Positions 8,852 to 22,641 of a stretch of DNA of 62,985 nt are shown here, in pieces. A program made the translations under genes and the position numbers. The notes beneath the pieces were generated by a model. The model saw nothing but the letters and a program-made list of their open reading frames with translations, had not been told where the DNA came from and made no database searches. Within the stretch, counting starts at the first letter, position 1; each line of letters opens with the position of its first letter. Source of the DNA: Candidatus Omnitrophota bacterium (lineage in GTDB: Bacteria; Omnitrophota; Koll11; Duberdicusellales; 4484-171); assembly GCA_030692055.1 (NCBI GenBank), contig JAUYCY010000149.1:1-62985 (forward strand), given 5' to 3'.

Positions 8852-9505
8852 TTAAAAAATTACGATAAATTCGCCGCGCGGGACGCGGGTTTTAAAGTAG
8901 GTTAGAAGGTTGCTTACCTTATCCCGTTTTATTTCCTCGAACTTTTTCGTTAATTCCCTAGCTACTACTATATCCTTGTCACCGCCTATAGCTAGAATAT
9001 CTTCTAATGTAGCCAGGATTCTATGGCAAGATTCATAAAAAATAATAGTATATTTTAATGCGGCTAGCTTTTTTAAGCGATTTCTCCGGGCCTGTTGACG
9101 ATTAGGCAAAAATCCTTCAAATATAAATCTATGGGCGGGTTTGCCCGATAAAACCAAACCATTTACAAAGGCAACGGGACCGGGAATTACCGTAATGGCG
9201 ATATTATTTTGTATTGCCAGATTAATTATATTATACCCCGGGTCAAGTATCCCGGGTGTTCCGGCATCAGAAACTAAGGCGACATTCTTACTTTCTTTAA
9301 GGAGACTCAGTAAATATCGGCCCTTGGTAACTTTATTATGCTGAAAAAAGCTTGTAGTGGGAGTAGCGATACCGTAATGATCAAGCAAGATCTTTGTATG
9401 ACGGGTATCTTCACAGGCAATTAAATCTACGCTCTTTAAAATTTCCAGCGCCCTTAGGGTTATATCTTTAAGATTACCTATGGGAGTGGCAACTATATAT
9501 AACAT
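8852..9505 (-). CDS. rsmI: 16S rRNA (cytidine1402-2'-O)-methyltransferase
   Basis: SAM-dependent methyltransferase of the tetrapyrrole-methylase fold that 2'-O-methylates C1402 of 16S rRNA. It shows LYIVATPIGNLKDITLRAL at the start, LIACEDTRHTKILL, the SAM loop VSDAGTPGILDPGY and VIPGPVAFVNGLVLSG, then EGFLPN and FYESCHRI. I place the start at ATG 9505, which overlaps the glmS stop (TAATG); a longer frame to 9556 would run into glmS and adds sequence unlike the family. The product is 217 aa, short of the usual 270-290, so it lacks most of the C-terminal extension. Confidence 0.93.
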   Translation of the reverse strand: MLYIVATPIGNLKDITLRALEILKSVDLIACEDTRHTKILLDHYGIATPTTSFFQHNKVTKGRYLLSLLKESKNVALVSDAGTPGILDPGYNIINLAIQNNIAITVIPGPVAFVNGLVLSGKPAHRFIFEGFLPNRQQARRNRLKKLAALKYTIIFYESCHRILATLEDILAIGGDKDIVVARELTKKFEEIKRDKVSNLLTYFKTRVPRGEFIVIF

Positions 9506-11340
9506 TACTCTACGGTTACTGACTTGGCTAAATTTCGCGGCTGGTCGACGTCGCAACCGCGCTTGACAGCAACATGGTAAGCTAACAACTGCAAGGGTAG
9601 CGCAACTAACAAAGGAGAAAGAAACTCATTTATGCGGGGGATATAAATCACTTCTTTAATACTGTCTTGGATCTTGCCATCGCCCTGGGTGGCAATGCCG
9701 ATAATCTTGCCGCGACGACTGCGAATCTCTTGTATATTAGAAATCATCTTCTCGTAAATTATCGACTCGATGGCAATACAGACCACGGCGCGGTATTCGT
9801 CAATTAAGGCAATCGGCCCGTGCTTCATCTCCCCGGCAGCATAACCCTCCGCAGGAATATAGGATATTTCTTTTAACTTCAATGCCCCCTCCAGAGCAGA
9901 AGGATAATTTATGTTTCTGCCCAAAAATAAAAATGAGCCATAATGCGAGTGCCGAAAAGCAATCTGTTTAATCCGGCTATCGTCTTTTAAAATGCTTGCT
10001 TGAAGCTGGGGAACTGTTTTAAGGGCTTTTAACAACGCTTGTTGTTTTTCTAGCGGCAGCGTCTTACGAATGCGCCCCAAATAAAGGGCAAACAGATATA
10101 AAACCGCCAACTGGGCAGTATAGGCTTTGGTTGAAGCAACACCTATCTCCGGACCAGCATGGGTAAAGATAACTCCCTCACAGTCTCGGGCTAAACTTGA
10201 ACCGAGCACGTTACAAATCGCCAATACCTTGGCAGCGTGTTTCTTTGCTTCCTTAACTGCGGCCAGTGTATCCGCCGTCTCCCCGGATTGACTTACGGCA
10301 ATCACTAAGGTATCTTCATTGACCAGAGGATTACGATAGCGAAACTCGCTTGATAAATCAACAGCCACCGGCAAACGGCATAATTCTTCTAAAATATATT
10401 TGCCGCACATACCTGCGTGATAGGCAGTGCCGCAGGCAACAATAATGATATTGTTTATTCTCGCTAAATAGTCATCAGAAATTTTTAATTCTTCAAAAAA
10501 TATATTGTTATCGCCGGCGATCCTTTGTTTCAAAATATTTTCTAAGACGTGGGGCTGCTCATTAATCTCTTTTAACATGAAATGCGGGAAGCCCTGCTTT
10601 TGTGCTTCGCTGACATCCCAGCGTATCTGTTGCGCCTGCCGCGTAATCTTTTCTCCTTTCAAATTACTAATCGAAACCCCCTCTTTAGTTAAGACCACCA
10701 GTTCATTCTCTTCCAGAAAGATTACTTCTTTAGTATAATCTAATATGGCTGGAATATCCGAAGCCAGGAAATTTTCATTTTTCCCCACCCCCACAATCAA
10801 CGGGCTGCCGCAGCGCGCCCCGATCAATTTATCCGGCTCTCTGGCAGAAATCACACCGATGGCAAAGGAACCCTTGAGTTGCATTAAGGCCTTGCGCGTG
10901 GCCTCCTCTAGGGAAGAATTATTATAAAACTTTTCAATCAAATGCACAATGACCTCGGTATCCGTCTGACTCCTGAATCGGTGACCTTCTTTAATGAGTT
11001 CATTTTTGAGTTGATGATAATTCTCGATTATGCCGTTGTGGACTAAGGCGATTGTTTTGCTGCAGTCCAGGTGCGGATGCGCATTAACCTGATTGGGAAG
11101 GCCATGGGTCGCCCATCTTACATGGCCCAATGCGAGACTACCGGTAAGAGGCTTTTTTTTCAAAAGTTGTTCTAAATCTTTTACCTTGCCAGGAAGCTTT
11201 CTTACTGATAAGGTGTTTTTATGAGGGAGGTAAACAGCCGTGCCTGCGGAGTCATAACCTCTATACTCTAATCTCTTAAGGCCATTTAAAAGAATAGATT
11301 GCGCCTCTTTTTCTCCGATATAACCAATTATGCCACACAT
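9505..11340 (-). CDS. glmS: Glutamine--fructose-6-phosphate aminotransferase (isomerizing)
   Basis: Makes glucosamine-6-phosphate, the first step towards UDP-GlcNAc for peptidoglycan and surface glycans. The 611-aa protein has the N-terminal glutaminase domain with catalytic Cys2 exposed after Met removal (MCGIIGYIG), then two SIS isomerase domains (VACGTAYHAGMCGKY, SQSGETADTL, and YPSALEGALKLKEISYIPAE), and ends in the usual DQPRNLAKSVTVE. The ribosome site AAGGTG precedes ATG 11340. No glmS ribozyme was recognised upstream; that stretch holds palindromic repeats and tRNA-Glu. Confidence 0.97.
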   Translation of the reverse strand: MCGIIGYIGEKEAQSILLNGLKRLEYRGYDSAGTAVYLPHKNTLSVRKLPGKVKDLEQLLKKKPLTGSLALGHVRWATHGLPNQVNAHPHLDCSKTIALVHNGIIENYHQLKNELIKEGHRFRSQTDTEVIVHLIEKFYNNSSLEEATRKALMQLKGSFAIGVISAREPDKLIGARCGSPLIVGVGKNENFLASDIPAILDYTKEVIFLEENELVVLTKEGVSISNLKGEKITRQAQQIRWDVSEAQKQGFPHFMLKEINEQPHVLENILKQRIAGDNNIFFEELKISDDYLARINNIIIVACGTAYHAGMCGKYILEELCRLPVAVDLSSEFRYRNPLVNEDTLVIAVSQSGETADTLAAVKEAKKHAAKVLAICNVLGSSLARDCEGVIFTHAGPEIGVASTKAYTAQLAVLYLFALYLGRIRKTLPLEKQQALLKALKTVPQLQASILKDDSRIKQIAFRHSHYGSFLFLGRNINYPSALEGALKLKEISYIPAEGYAAGEMKHGPIALIDEYRAVVCIAIESIIYEKMISNIQEIRSRRGKIIGIATQGDGKIQDSIKEVIYIPRINEFLSPLLVALPLQLLAYHVAVKRGCDVDQPRNLAKSVTVE

Positions 11341-11368
11341 TGAGCACCTTATGTTTTGATTTAGCGAA

Positions 11369-11463
11369 ATCCCGCCGAGTACGGCGAGGCGGGATAAATT
11401 TAAGCGACCCCAACCGGATTTCCCGCCGAGCTATTGCATAGAAGGCGGGATCCCGCCTTCTAT
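11369..11463. repeat. Cluster of GGCGGGAT palindromes upstream of glmS
   Basis: Two elements: ATCCCGCC (11369-11376) paired with GGCGGGAT (11388-11395), and a perfect 26-bp palindrome at 11438-11463 centred on GGCGGGATCCCGCC. A further TCCCGCC lies at 11421-11427 and GGCGGGA near 11475. The same core occurs in carA. They fill the gap between tRNA-Glu and glmS and could also act as a transcription or processing barrier. Confidence 0.75.
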
Positions 11464-11499
11464 CTAAACTCATTGGCGGGAGAACCGGTATAACATTAG

Positions 11500-11574
11500 T
11501 GACCCCACGGGGATTCGAACCCCGGTCGAGAGCTTGAAAAGCTCTTGTCCTAGACCAGGCTAGACGATGGGGTC
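11500..11574 (-). tRNA. tRNA-Glu (anticodon TTC)
   Basis: The acceptor GACCCCA pairs with TGGGGTC, with discriminator A at 11500. The anticodon arm AGAGC-TTTTCAA-GCTCT gives TTC, reading GAA/GAG. The T arm CCGGGGTTCGAATCCCCG is standard. The 3' CCA is not encoded, unlike tRNA-Arg in this window. It begins 9 bp after the gyrA stop with no visible promoter, so it is probably processed from the gyrA transcript. Confidence 0.95.
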
Positions 11575-11583
11575 AATAACAAA

Positions 11584-14500
11584 TTATTCTTCTTCAGCAA
11601 TCACTGGTGCCACGCAAGAGACGCGGTCTTTATCCTGCAGTTTAATTAAACGCACTCCCTGCGCCGAGCGGCCGGTTGCACGAATATCTTTTACAGAGCA
11701 ACGCAAGAACATTCCGTTTTGCGTAATCACCATTAACTCGTCTCTATCGCTCACTGTTTTTAATGCCACGGCTTCGCCGTTTTTGCCGGTGACCTTTATA
11801 TTAATTACGCCCTTGCCGCCTCTGCTAGTTAGGCGGTAATCTTCTATGGGCGTGCGTTTGGCAAAACCTAACTCCGTTACAGTAAGCACAGTTGTGTCTT
11901 TACGCGACAGAACCATGGCAATCACTTCGTCCTTCTTAGCCAAGGATATACCGCGCACACCTTTCGCCCCGCGGCCCATATCCCTTACTTTGGCTTCGGA
12001 AAATCTAATCGCTTTACCTTGCCTCGTACCGATCAATAATTCCTCTTTCCCGTCTGTAAACTCAACTCCGATAAGCTCATCATTTTTCTCCAGAGTTATA
12101 CCGATGATGCCGCCCTTGCGGGGATTGCCATAAGCATCGAGCCTGGTCTTTTTGATCTGGCCGAGTTTAGTTACCATTACAAGGTATTTATCGCCGACGA
12201 ATTCTTTTACGGGAATAGTAGAGCTGATTTTCGCCCCTGCCTCCATCTGTACCAAGTTCACTATCGCCTTGCCCTTGGAAGTACGGCTTGCCTGCGGTAT
12301 CTCATAAACCTTCAGCCAATGCACCTGGCCTTTGCCCGTAAAAATCAATACATAATCTTTGGTCGAGGCAACAAACAGATGCTCGATAAAATCTTCCTCT
12401 TTGAGCTCAGCACCTGTTGCGCCCTTTCCGCCGCGTTTCTGTTTGCGGTAGGAACTTACGGGCAGGCGCTTGATATAACCGCCATGGCTAATTGTAACAA
12501 CCACATCCTCTTCAGCAATCAGGTCTTCGATTTCTAACTCTTCAATTTCCCCGACGATATCCGTCCTACGCTCATCGCCGTATTTTTTCTTTAATGCCTC
12601 CAGCTCTTCCTTGATAATGCTTTCAACTTTTTTCTCAGAGGCAAGAGTCGCCCGGCATAATTCGATTTTCTTAAGCAGTTCCACGTATTCGGCATCGATC
12701 TTATCCCGCTCTAAAGCAGTCAGGCGCTGCAGCTGCATTTCCAGAATCGCCTGGGCCTGGATCTGTGAAAGATCAAACTCTTTAACCAGCCGTTCTTTAG
12801 CCTGTTCTGTATTCTTCGACGTCTTAATCGCTTTGATAATCCGGTCAATAAATTTAAGGGCGATTTTCAGGCCCTCTAAAATATGTGCCCTCTTTAATGC
12901 CTTATCTAATTCAAACTGAGTGCGCCGGCGGATAACAACCTTACGGTGTTCGATATAATAACCGAGCATCTGGTGCAATGTTAAGACCCTTGGCCGGTTC
13001 TCCACCAACGCCAGCATGATAATACCAAATGTGGTCTCCAGTTGCGTATGTTTGAATAACTGGTTTAAAACAATTTGTGACTCTATATCGCGCTTGAGTT
13101 CCACGACAATGCGCATTCCTTCCTTATCAGACTCATCGCGGATGTCGGAAATGCCTTCAATTTTTTTCTCTTCCACCAAGGCGGCGATATTTTCAATAAG
13201 CGTTGACTTCTGCACCTGATAAGGAATTTCCGTAATCACAATCAGGTCTTTGCCGTTCTTCTGGTGCTCTACCGTTGCCTTTGCCCGCACAGTAAGCTTG
13301 CCCTTGCCGGTAGAATAGGCTTCTTTAATGCCTGCCCTCCCGCAAATAATTCCACCTGTGGGGAAATCCGCGCCCTTGACATAACGCATCAGGTCTTTTA
13401 ATTCTGCCCCCGGATTGTCCAACATATAAATAATCGCATCGCAAATTTCATTCAGGTTATGCGGCGGGATATTGGTCGCCATGCCAACTGCGATACCGCT
13501 GGAACCATTGACTAAAAGATTGGGGAGTGTTGCCGGTAATAAAAGCGGCTCTTTGAGAGAAGCATCGAAGTTGGGGCCAAAGTTTACCGTATCTTTATCA
13601 ATGTCGCCCAGCATATCATCGGAAATCGCTGCTAGCCGTGCCTCAGTATAACGCATGGCTGCTGCAGAATCGCCATCGACAGAATTGTGCACAAATACTC
13701 CGCTGGCTAAAGCAAAATTATGCCAAGGTTCAACAGTTAAATCGTATACATCTTCTTTCTGGTTGAGAAATTCAACCTTTTTAACTTTATGATTAAGTCT
13801 TTGCTGCGCCTGAAAAACCATATCTTCAAAACTGGCAAAGTATTTTAAGGCAGTCGTCAAATGTGGTAATCCTGGCTGCCGCATATTTTCATATAGGTCA
13901 GGAGTAACTGTTTGTTCTGTCTTCATTAAATCATTAATAAACCCTAAAATTCTACTTTTTACTACTCTTTCTTTATACAAGGGGTCTTGCCATTTTTTTC
14001 TTAAGGAAATGGCTGCTTTTTGAGCTAGCCTTTGCATCAAATCCGGCGTTTCTTGAAGACGCCTTTGATTCCCTTTAATTACTCCATTAATAATTTTCCT
14101 CCGAAATTCTTCGTCCTGCCACTGCTTCTTTGCTTTCTCTCTGTGTAGTTCTCTTATCTCAGGATTCTCCCAAAGCTTTTCTGCCATTTCTCTAAAATGC
14201 CCTGCTGAATAGTTGCTGCGATATTGTGAGTTTCTCCATAGCTCTTTGGATTGCTTAACCATTTTCTGCCGATAATCAGGATTATTCCAGCGCTCTTTAT
14301 TTATTTTCGAAATATAAGCTCTATGTTGAGGATTTGACCATATCTTTAATGAGGTTTTGCGCGTAATCCCAGCGATAAAATTCCTATAATCTTTATCCTG
14401 CCATCTTTTCTTAAGCTCTTCTGATTTTAATCTGCTTAATAATTCTTGAAATTCCTTTTTCCCCCATAATTTTTTAAGATTTTCTCTTGAGGCCTCAGTT

Positions 14501-15588
14501 ATTTTATTCCTGTATTCCGGCCTTTCCCAGGCGCTGCGGATAACCCTGCCCATCTCTTCTCTGTACTTTGGATCCTGCCAATTCTTCTGGTTCCGCGCAG
14601 ACATACGCTCAGACATTTTTTGCCGATTCTCAGGGGCATCCAGAAACTTCCTCCTGCCTGCGGCAATCTTTTTAACATATTCGGAATCATTCTTGTGCCG
14701 CGAAGCAGCGATCTCTTTATGCAATCCCCAATGCTGGCCCCATTGTATCCTCTGTACATTATCAGGATTATTATTTAACTTATTAAAGTCTATGTGATGT
14801 CTTATCCTGCCTGCGCTTTTTGAATAAACCTTATTGTCTAAATTCCATTTATCTGCCAAATGATGAATAAACTCCCAACTATTCTCAAAGGGCTGATAAA
14901 CCATTTCGTAGCCTTTAAGGTTGCGATCTGTTGTACCATCATGAGGTTTAGTATATAGGGGCATCAGAGAATCCCGGGCTTTTAGATCTTTTGCTTTTTT
15001 ATAACTTCCGTCCCTGAGCATAAAAAGATGGTCTAATGTGCATTTAATTTCTGCGCCGCTATCTAAAATTACTTTCAAAATTTGCACATTCCGACGCGTT
15101 TTTCTTGGATTTTTAATCTCGGCTATCTCAATCTTTTGGCTTTCAGGATTAAATGTATAGGTATAATTTTTTTTGCTTTGTTTTGTTTCTCTTATAAGCT
15201 CTTCGAAATTAAGACACCTGCCATCCGTAAGTTTAATTTTTGTATCTTTGGTAAAGCAACCGAAATTTCCCTGCCCTTCGACCAGAGGATAGCGCAAGGA
15301 AAAACTCTGCGCCATTCTAACTAATGCATCGTACACCGCCACATCGCCGTGAGGATGATATTTTCCGAGGCACTCGCCCACAATACGCGCGCATTTTTTG
15401 TAGGGCTTGGTATGTTCCAAGCCCAAATCCTGCATAGCAAATAAAATTCTTCTGTGCACCGGCTTTAATCCGTCGCGCACATCCGGTAGGGCTCGCCCAA
15501 CGATTACGCTCATCGCGTAATTTAGGTATGAATCCTTTACCTCTTCTTCAATATAAACCGGGATTATTTTTTCGTTTCGGGTATACAT
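11584..15588 (-). CDS. gyrA: DNA gyrase subunit A precursor containing an intein
   Basis: Breakage-reunion subunit of gyrase. The 1334-aa precursor consists of an N-extein of 110 aa ending LVEGQGNFG, a 525-aa intein (residues 111-635) and a C-extein resuming [17 protein letters not shown], where Tyr in MRYTEARL is the catalytic residue. Mature GyrA would be 809 aa, a normal length, with the GyrA box QKRGGKG and a beta-pinwheel C-terminus. The frame is open throughout, so protein splicing must join the exteins for function. ATG 15588 is one base after the gyrB stop. Confidence 0.97.
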   Translation of the reverse strand: MYTRNEKIIPVYIEEEVKDSYLNYAMSVIVGRALPDVRDGLKPVHRRILFAMQDLGLEHTKPYKKCARIVGECLGKYHPHGDVAVYDALVRMAQSFSLRYPLVEGQGNFGCFTKDTKIKLTDGRCLNFEELIRETKQSKKNYTYTFNPESQKIEIAEIKNPRKTRRNVQILKVILDSGAEIKCTLDHLFMLRDGSYKKAKDLKARDSLMPLYTKPHDGTTDRNLKGYEMVYQPFENSWEFIHHLADKWNLDNKVYSKSAGRIRHHIDFNKLNNNPDNVQRIQWGQHWGLHKEIAASRHKNDSEYVKKIAAGRRKFLDAPENRQKMSERMSARNQKNWQDPKYREEMGRVIRSAWERPEYRNKITEASRENLKKLWGKKEFQELLSRLKSEELKKRWQDKDYRNFIAGITRKTSLKIWSNPQHRAYISKINKERWNNPDYRQKMVKQSKELWRNSQYRSNYSAGHFREMAEKLWENPEIRELHREKAKKQWQDEEFRRKIINGVIKGNQRRLQETPDLMQRLAQKAAISLRKKWQDPLYKERVVKSRILGFINDLMKTEQTVTPDLYENMRQPGLPHLTTALKYFASFEDMVFQAQQRLNHKVKKVEFLNQKEDVYDLTVEPWHNFALASGVFVHNSVDGDSAAAMRYTEARLAAISDDMLGDIDKDTVNFGPNFDASLKEPLLLPATLPNLLVNGSSGIAVGMATNIPPHNLNEICDAIIYMLDNPGAELKDLMRYVKGADFPTGGIICGRAGIKEAYSTGKGKLTVRAKATVEHQKNGKDLIVITEIPYQVQKSTLIENIAALVEEKKIEGISDIRDESDKEGMRIVVELKRDIESQIVLNQLFKHTQLETTFGIIMLALVENRPRVLTLHQMLGYYIEHRKVVIRRRTQFELDKALKRAHILEGLKIALKFIDRIIKAIKTSKNTEQAKERLVKEFDLSQIQAQAILEMQLQRLTALERDKIDAEYVELLKKIELCRATLASEKKVESIIKEELEALKKKYGDERRTDIVGEIEELEIEDLIAEEDVVVTISHGGYIKRLPVSSYRKQKRGGKGATGAELKEEDFIEHLFVASTKDYVLIFTGKGQVHWLKVYEIPQASRTSKGKAIVNLVQMEAGAKISSTIPVKEFVGDKYLVMVTKLGQIKKTRLDAYGNPRKGGIIGITLEKNDELIGVEFTDGKEELLIGTRQGKAIRFSEAKVRDMGRGAKGVRGISLAKKDEVIAMVLSRKDTTVLTVTELGFAKRTPIEDYRLTSRGGKGVINIKVTGKNGEAVALKTVSDRDELMVITQNGMFLRCSVKDIRATGRSAQGVRLIKLQDKDRVSCVAPVIAEEE
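13684..15258 (-). mobile_element. GyrA intein with HNH endonuclease and repeat array
   Basis: The 525-aa insert starts at Cys111 of the precursor ([13 protein letters not shown], block A), has a block B-like [14 protein letters not shown] at intein residues 68-81, and ends [17 protein letters not shown] then VFVHN (blocks F and G) before Ser+1. It lies between Gly110 and Ser636, before the active-site tyrosine. An HNH motif [16 protein letters not shown] is at intein 153-168. Intein residues 200-430 hold about 12 degenerate helical repeats of the type W-x-D/N-P-x-Y-R, with Trp positions mostly 17 or 21-22 residues apart. All splice-junction residues appear intact, so splicing is likely. Confidence 0.93.
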
Positions 15589-15589
15589 T

Positions 15590-19899
<4,310 letters not shown>

Positions 19900-19910
19900 G
19901 ACGAAACAGT

Positions 19911-21002
19911 TTAACTCAGCCTCATCGGCAAAACAATGTAGACATAGCCACCCGCGCGGACAACGCCCGGTTTCTCCGTATCGGTAACTTCCATTTCCAC
20001 GGTTTCATCGCCCAGGATTTTTAAAACATCGATTAAATAATTCGGGTTAAAACCAATCACAAGTTCTCTGCCGACGTATTCCGCATCCACCTCTTCCCGC
20101 GACTCCCCGATGTCGGGAGTGGTTTTAGATACGATTAGTTTGTTTTTAAATAATTCCAGTTTTACCGCCTGATAATCGGGAGTGGCAAGCAGGGCGGCCC
20201 TTCTTATGGCTAATAAAAATGCTTGCCGGCCTATTTTTATTTTTTGCGCAGAAACCGGCGGTATTACCTGTTTATAATCCGGGAATTCCCCTTCAACCAA
20301 GCGGGAAATAATCATGATATTATCCAACTCAAACAAGGCCTGGTTAGCGCCTAAAATCAAAGAGAGCGAACCCTCTTCTTTTAAATTACGATTTAATTCC
20401 TGAATGGTTTTTATCGGCACAATAATATCGATTGTTTTATTGACAGAGGTAGCCAATTTCTTCTCGATAAGCGCTAATCTGCGGCCGTCCGTTGCCACAA
20501 AGGTTAAGTTGTCGTCTTTAATCTTAAAGAGTATTCCGTTCAAAATATACCGGGTTTCATCGTAAGAGACCGCAAAAGAGGTCTTAGAAATCATTTCCTT
20601 TAATATCGCCTGATCTATGGTTATTATTTCCCTATCTTTAAACTCGGGTAGCTTAGGAAACTCCTCTGCCGACAATCCCATTATTTTAAACTGGCAGTTG
20701 GCAGTTTCTATAATCACCAGGTTGTTCTTTTTGACTGTAATACCAATTTCTTCATTGGGTAGCTCCTTGATAATATCGCTAAATCTTTTTGCGGGTAGGG
20801 TTATTGAACCTGCCTCGGAGGCATCAACATCTATTGCACAGTTTATACCAATATCTAAATCCGTGGCGGTTAAGCGTAATTTATTTTGATTTACTTCCAG
20901 CAAAATATTAGAAAGTATTGGTAGTGTTGATTTTGTAGTTATAATTCCTTGCACGGTTTGAACACCACTCAAAAGATTTTCTTTCTTAACCTTTATCTTC
21001 AT
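19911..21002 (-). CDS. dnaN: DNA polymerase III beta sliding clamp
   Basis: Ring-shaped processivity clamp. The 363-aa protein starts MKIKVKKENLLSGVQTVQGI and shows the three-domain clamp pattern, with TLPILSNILLEV, FVATDGRRLALIEKK and the C-terminal YVYIVLPMRLS that matches the usual VMPMRL end. A strong AGGAGG precedes ATG 21002. The EndoQ-like protein encoded at 4074-5312 carries a C-terminal motif likely to bind this clamp. Confidence 0.97.
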   Translation of the reverse strand: MKIKVKKENLLSGVQTVQGIITTKSTLPILSNILLEVNQNKLRLTATDLDIGINCAIDVDASEAGSITLPAKRFSDIIKELPNEEIGITVKKNNLVIIETANCQFKIMGLSAEEFPKLPEFKDREIITIDQAILKEMISKTSFAVSYDETRYILNGILFKIKDDNLTFVATDGRRLALIEKKLATSVNKTIDIIVPIKTIQELNRNLKEEGSLSLILGANQALFELDNIMIISRLVEGEFPDYKQVIPPVSAQKIKIGRQAFLLAIRRAALLATPDYQAVKLELFKNKLIVSKTTPDIGESREEVDAEYVGRELVIGFNPNYLIDVLKILGDETVEMEVTDTEKPGVVRAGGYVYIVLPMRLS

Positions 21003-21139
21003 TAATCCTCCTACTGTTATTATTACAATATATTAATTAAGTAATAGTAGTAATATAAGGTTTTATTTTTGTTGAAAATCATCAAACTGGTTTATTACTA
21101 ATAGTTATAGAGATAGAAACTTATTAACAACATCTTAAT
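21003..21139. other. AT-rich dnaA-dnaN spacer with DnaA-trio-like run
   Basis: This 137-bp spacer is very AT-rich. On the plus strand at 21040-21051 it reads TAATAGTAGTAA, which resembles the DnaA-trio element of bacterial unwinding regions. No good DnaA box is seen beside it, so a role in origin opening is only a possibility. It also holds the dnaN ribosome site. Confidence 0.35.
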
Positions 21140-22474
21140 TCACTGTTTAATTCTTTGGGTAATATGGTGAACTCTATTTTTTAAATCTGTATTATTTAAT
21201 ATTCCCTCTTTTATTTTATTATATGAGTGTAAAACCGTAGTATGATCGCGGCCGCCAAAAAATTCTCCTATTTCAGGCAATGATAAATCGGTTAACTCGC
21301 GGACGATATACATAGCGATTTGGCGGGCGAATACCGTGTTTTTATTGCGCCTTTTCGTCTTTATTTCTTGTGATGAGAGGCCGAGTTCTTCGGCTACCAC
21401 TTGAAGTATTTGACCGGCGTTAATTAATTTCTTAGGCTCTTTCAGTAAGTCTTTCAGGACATCTTTAGTTAAGGCCAGGGTAATATCTTTCTCTTCTAAT
21501 AAAGAGTAGGCAATGACCCTGATAAGCGCCCCCTCTAATTCGCGAATATTAGTATTGATAAGTTCGGCAATAAAAAATATCACTTCGTCTGGCACCTTCA
21601 CCGGTTCTTTTTCAATCTTCTTTTTTAATATGGCAATGCGCGTTTCGAAATCCGGCGGCTGGATATCGGTAATCAGACCCCAACCAAAGCGCGAAATCAA
21701 CCTTTCTTCAAGACGCGCGATTTCCTTGGGGGATCGGTCCGAAGAGATTACGATTTGCTTGTGGGCATCGTAAAGCGTGTTAAAGGTATTGAAAAATTCC
21801 TCCTGAGTAGATTCCTTACCGGCAATAAACTGGATATCGTCAACTACCAAAAGGTCGGCGTTGCGGTATTTTTGCCGGAAGGCGGGTGTAGAATGCCGCT
21901 GGATGGCATCGATAAGTTCGTTAGTGAATTTCTCCGAAGGTATATAACAAATCTTAAAATTCGGGTTGCAGCCGTTCTTTATATAATGGCATATTGCCTG
22001 CATAAGGTGGGTTTTGCCCAAACCAACCCCCCCATAGATAAATAAAGGGTTGTATGCCTTGGCCGGGGACTGCGCTACTGCCAAAGAGGCTGCGCGGGCA
22101 AAGCGGTTAGAGGACCCCTCCACAAAATTATCAAATGTATAGCGGGGGTTCAGAGAAATACTATCTTGGGGTTGGGCTATGCGGACCTTGAATTCCTCTA
22201 GCCGGCTGCGGTCCTGGTTATCCATCAAAGAGGGGTTAACCTGAAAATCTATACTGAGGTCTTGGTCGCAAACAGATTTGACTGCCTCGGTAATTAGGTT
22301 AAGGTAATGGTTGGTTACCCAGTCTTTAAAGAAGCCGTCCGGCGCCTCCAAAGTTAACTTTTGGCCTTTAATATCCTTACATTTTAAAGGTAGAAACCAG
22401 GCCTCAAAGGCAGTTGAACCGATGCGTTCCTTTATGTAATCCTGAGCCTTGCTCCAGATTTCTGTGATATGCAT
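21140..22474 (-). CDS. dnaA: Chromosomal replication initiator DnaA
   Basis: The 444-aa initiator has domain I (MHITEIWSKAQDYIKERI), the AAA+ domain with Walker A GGVGLGKTH (148-156) and Walker B LLVVDDIQFI, and C-terminal domain IV with the box-binding signature GRDHTTVLHSYNKI. The linker domain II is short. Its leader contains several DnaA-box-like 9-mers, consistent with autoregulation and with an adjacent oriC. It is the first gene of the leftward replication block. Confidence 0.97.
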   Translation of the reverse strand: MHITEIWSKAQDYIKERIGSTAFEAWFLPLKCKDIKGQKLTLEAPDGFFKDWVTNHYLNLITEAVKSVCDQDLSIDFQVNPSLMDNQDRSRLEEFKVRIAQPQDSISLNPRYTFDNFVEGSSNRFARAASLAVAQSPAKAYNPLFIYGGVGLGKTHLMQAICHYIKNGCNPNFKICYIPSEKFTNELIDAIQRHSTPAFRQKYRNADLLVVDDIQFIAGKESTQEEFFNTFNTLYDAHKQIVISSDRSPKEIARLEERLISRFGWGLITDIQPPDFETRIAILKKKIEKEPVKVPDEVIFFIAELINTNIRELEGALIRVIAYSLLEEKDITLALTKDVLKDLLKEPKKLINAGQILQVVAEELGLSSQEIKTKRRNKNTVFARQIAMYIVRELTDLSLPEIGEFFGGRDHTTVLHSYNKIKEGILNNTDLKNRVHHITQRIKQ

Positions 22475-22507
22475 TGATTATGCGGGTTTACCTGTAGAAA
22501 TAGCGGA

Positions 22508-22557
22508 GTTTCCACAATATCCACAGCTTATTCACAGGCTGTGAAACCTGTGAAAAT
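22508..22557. promoter_or_regulatory. Cluster of DnaA-box-like sequences, probable oriC/dnaA regulatory region
   Basis: Five 9-mers lie in 50 bp: GTTTCCACA (22508), ATATCCACA (22517), TTATTCACA (22528), and on the minus strand GGTTTCACA (22548-22540) and ATTTTCACA (22557-22549). TTATTCACA fits TTATNCACA exactly and ATATCCACA differs by one base. They fall between the predicted dnaA transcription start and the dnaA ATG. Confidence 0.65.
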
Positions 22558-22584
22558 CCCAGCTACGGTACCAAGAATAGGCAT

Positions 22585-22612
22585 ATTATAACAGAGAAGA
22601 TATCTATTGCAA
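22585..22612 (-). promoter_or_regulatory. dnaA promoter
   Basis: TTGCAA (22612-22607), a 16-bp spacer and a perfect TATAAT (22590-22585) on the minus strand. TTGCAA is its own reverse complement, so the same hexamer also fits the -35 position of the plus-strand promoter. Confidence 0.7.
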
Positions 22613-22634
22613 GAAAAATCTGTTGTGGTATTAT
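22607..22634 (+). promoter_or_regulatory. Divergent promoter of the ligase gene, likely leaderless
   Basis: TTGCAA (22607-22612), 16 bp, TATTAT (22629-22634). The ATG at 22642 is only 7 bp past the -10 element and no ribosome site precedes it, so a leaderless mRNA is predicted. The -35 hexamer coincides with that of dnaA. Confidence 0.6.
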
Positions 22635-22641
22635 TAAATCC

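Noticed and set aside
11341..11499. glmS ribozyme/riboswitch upstream of glmS
   Set aside because: The stretch is taken up by GC-rich palindromes and I could not trace the ribozyme core.
13684..15258. Group I or II intron in gyrA
   Set aside because: The insert is open in frame with gyrA and has intein N- and C-terminal blocks; the same holds for gyrB.
20100..20125. Inverted repeat ACTCCCCGAT...CGGGAGT in dnaN
   Set aside because: The encoded TPDIGESREE is the ordinary DnaN sequence at that place, so it is not an inserted repeat.
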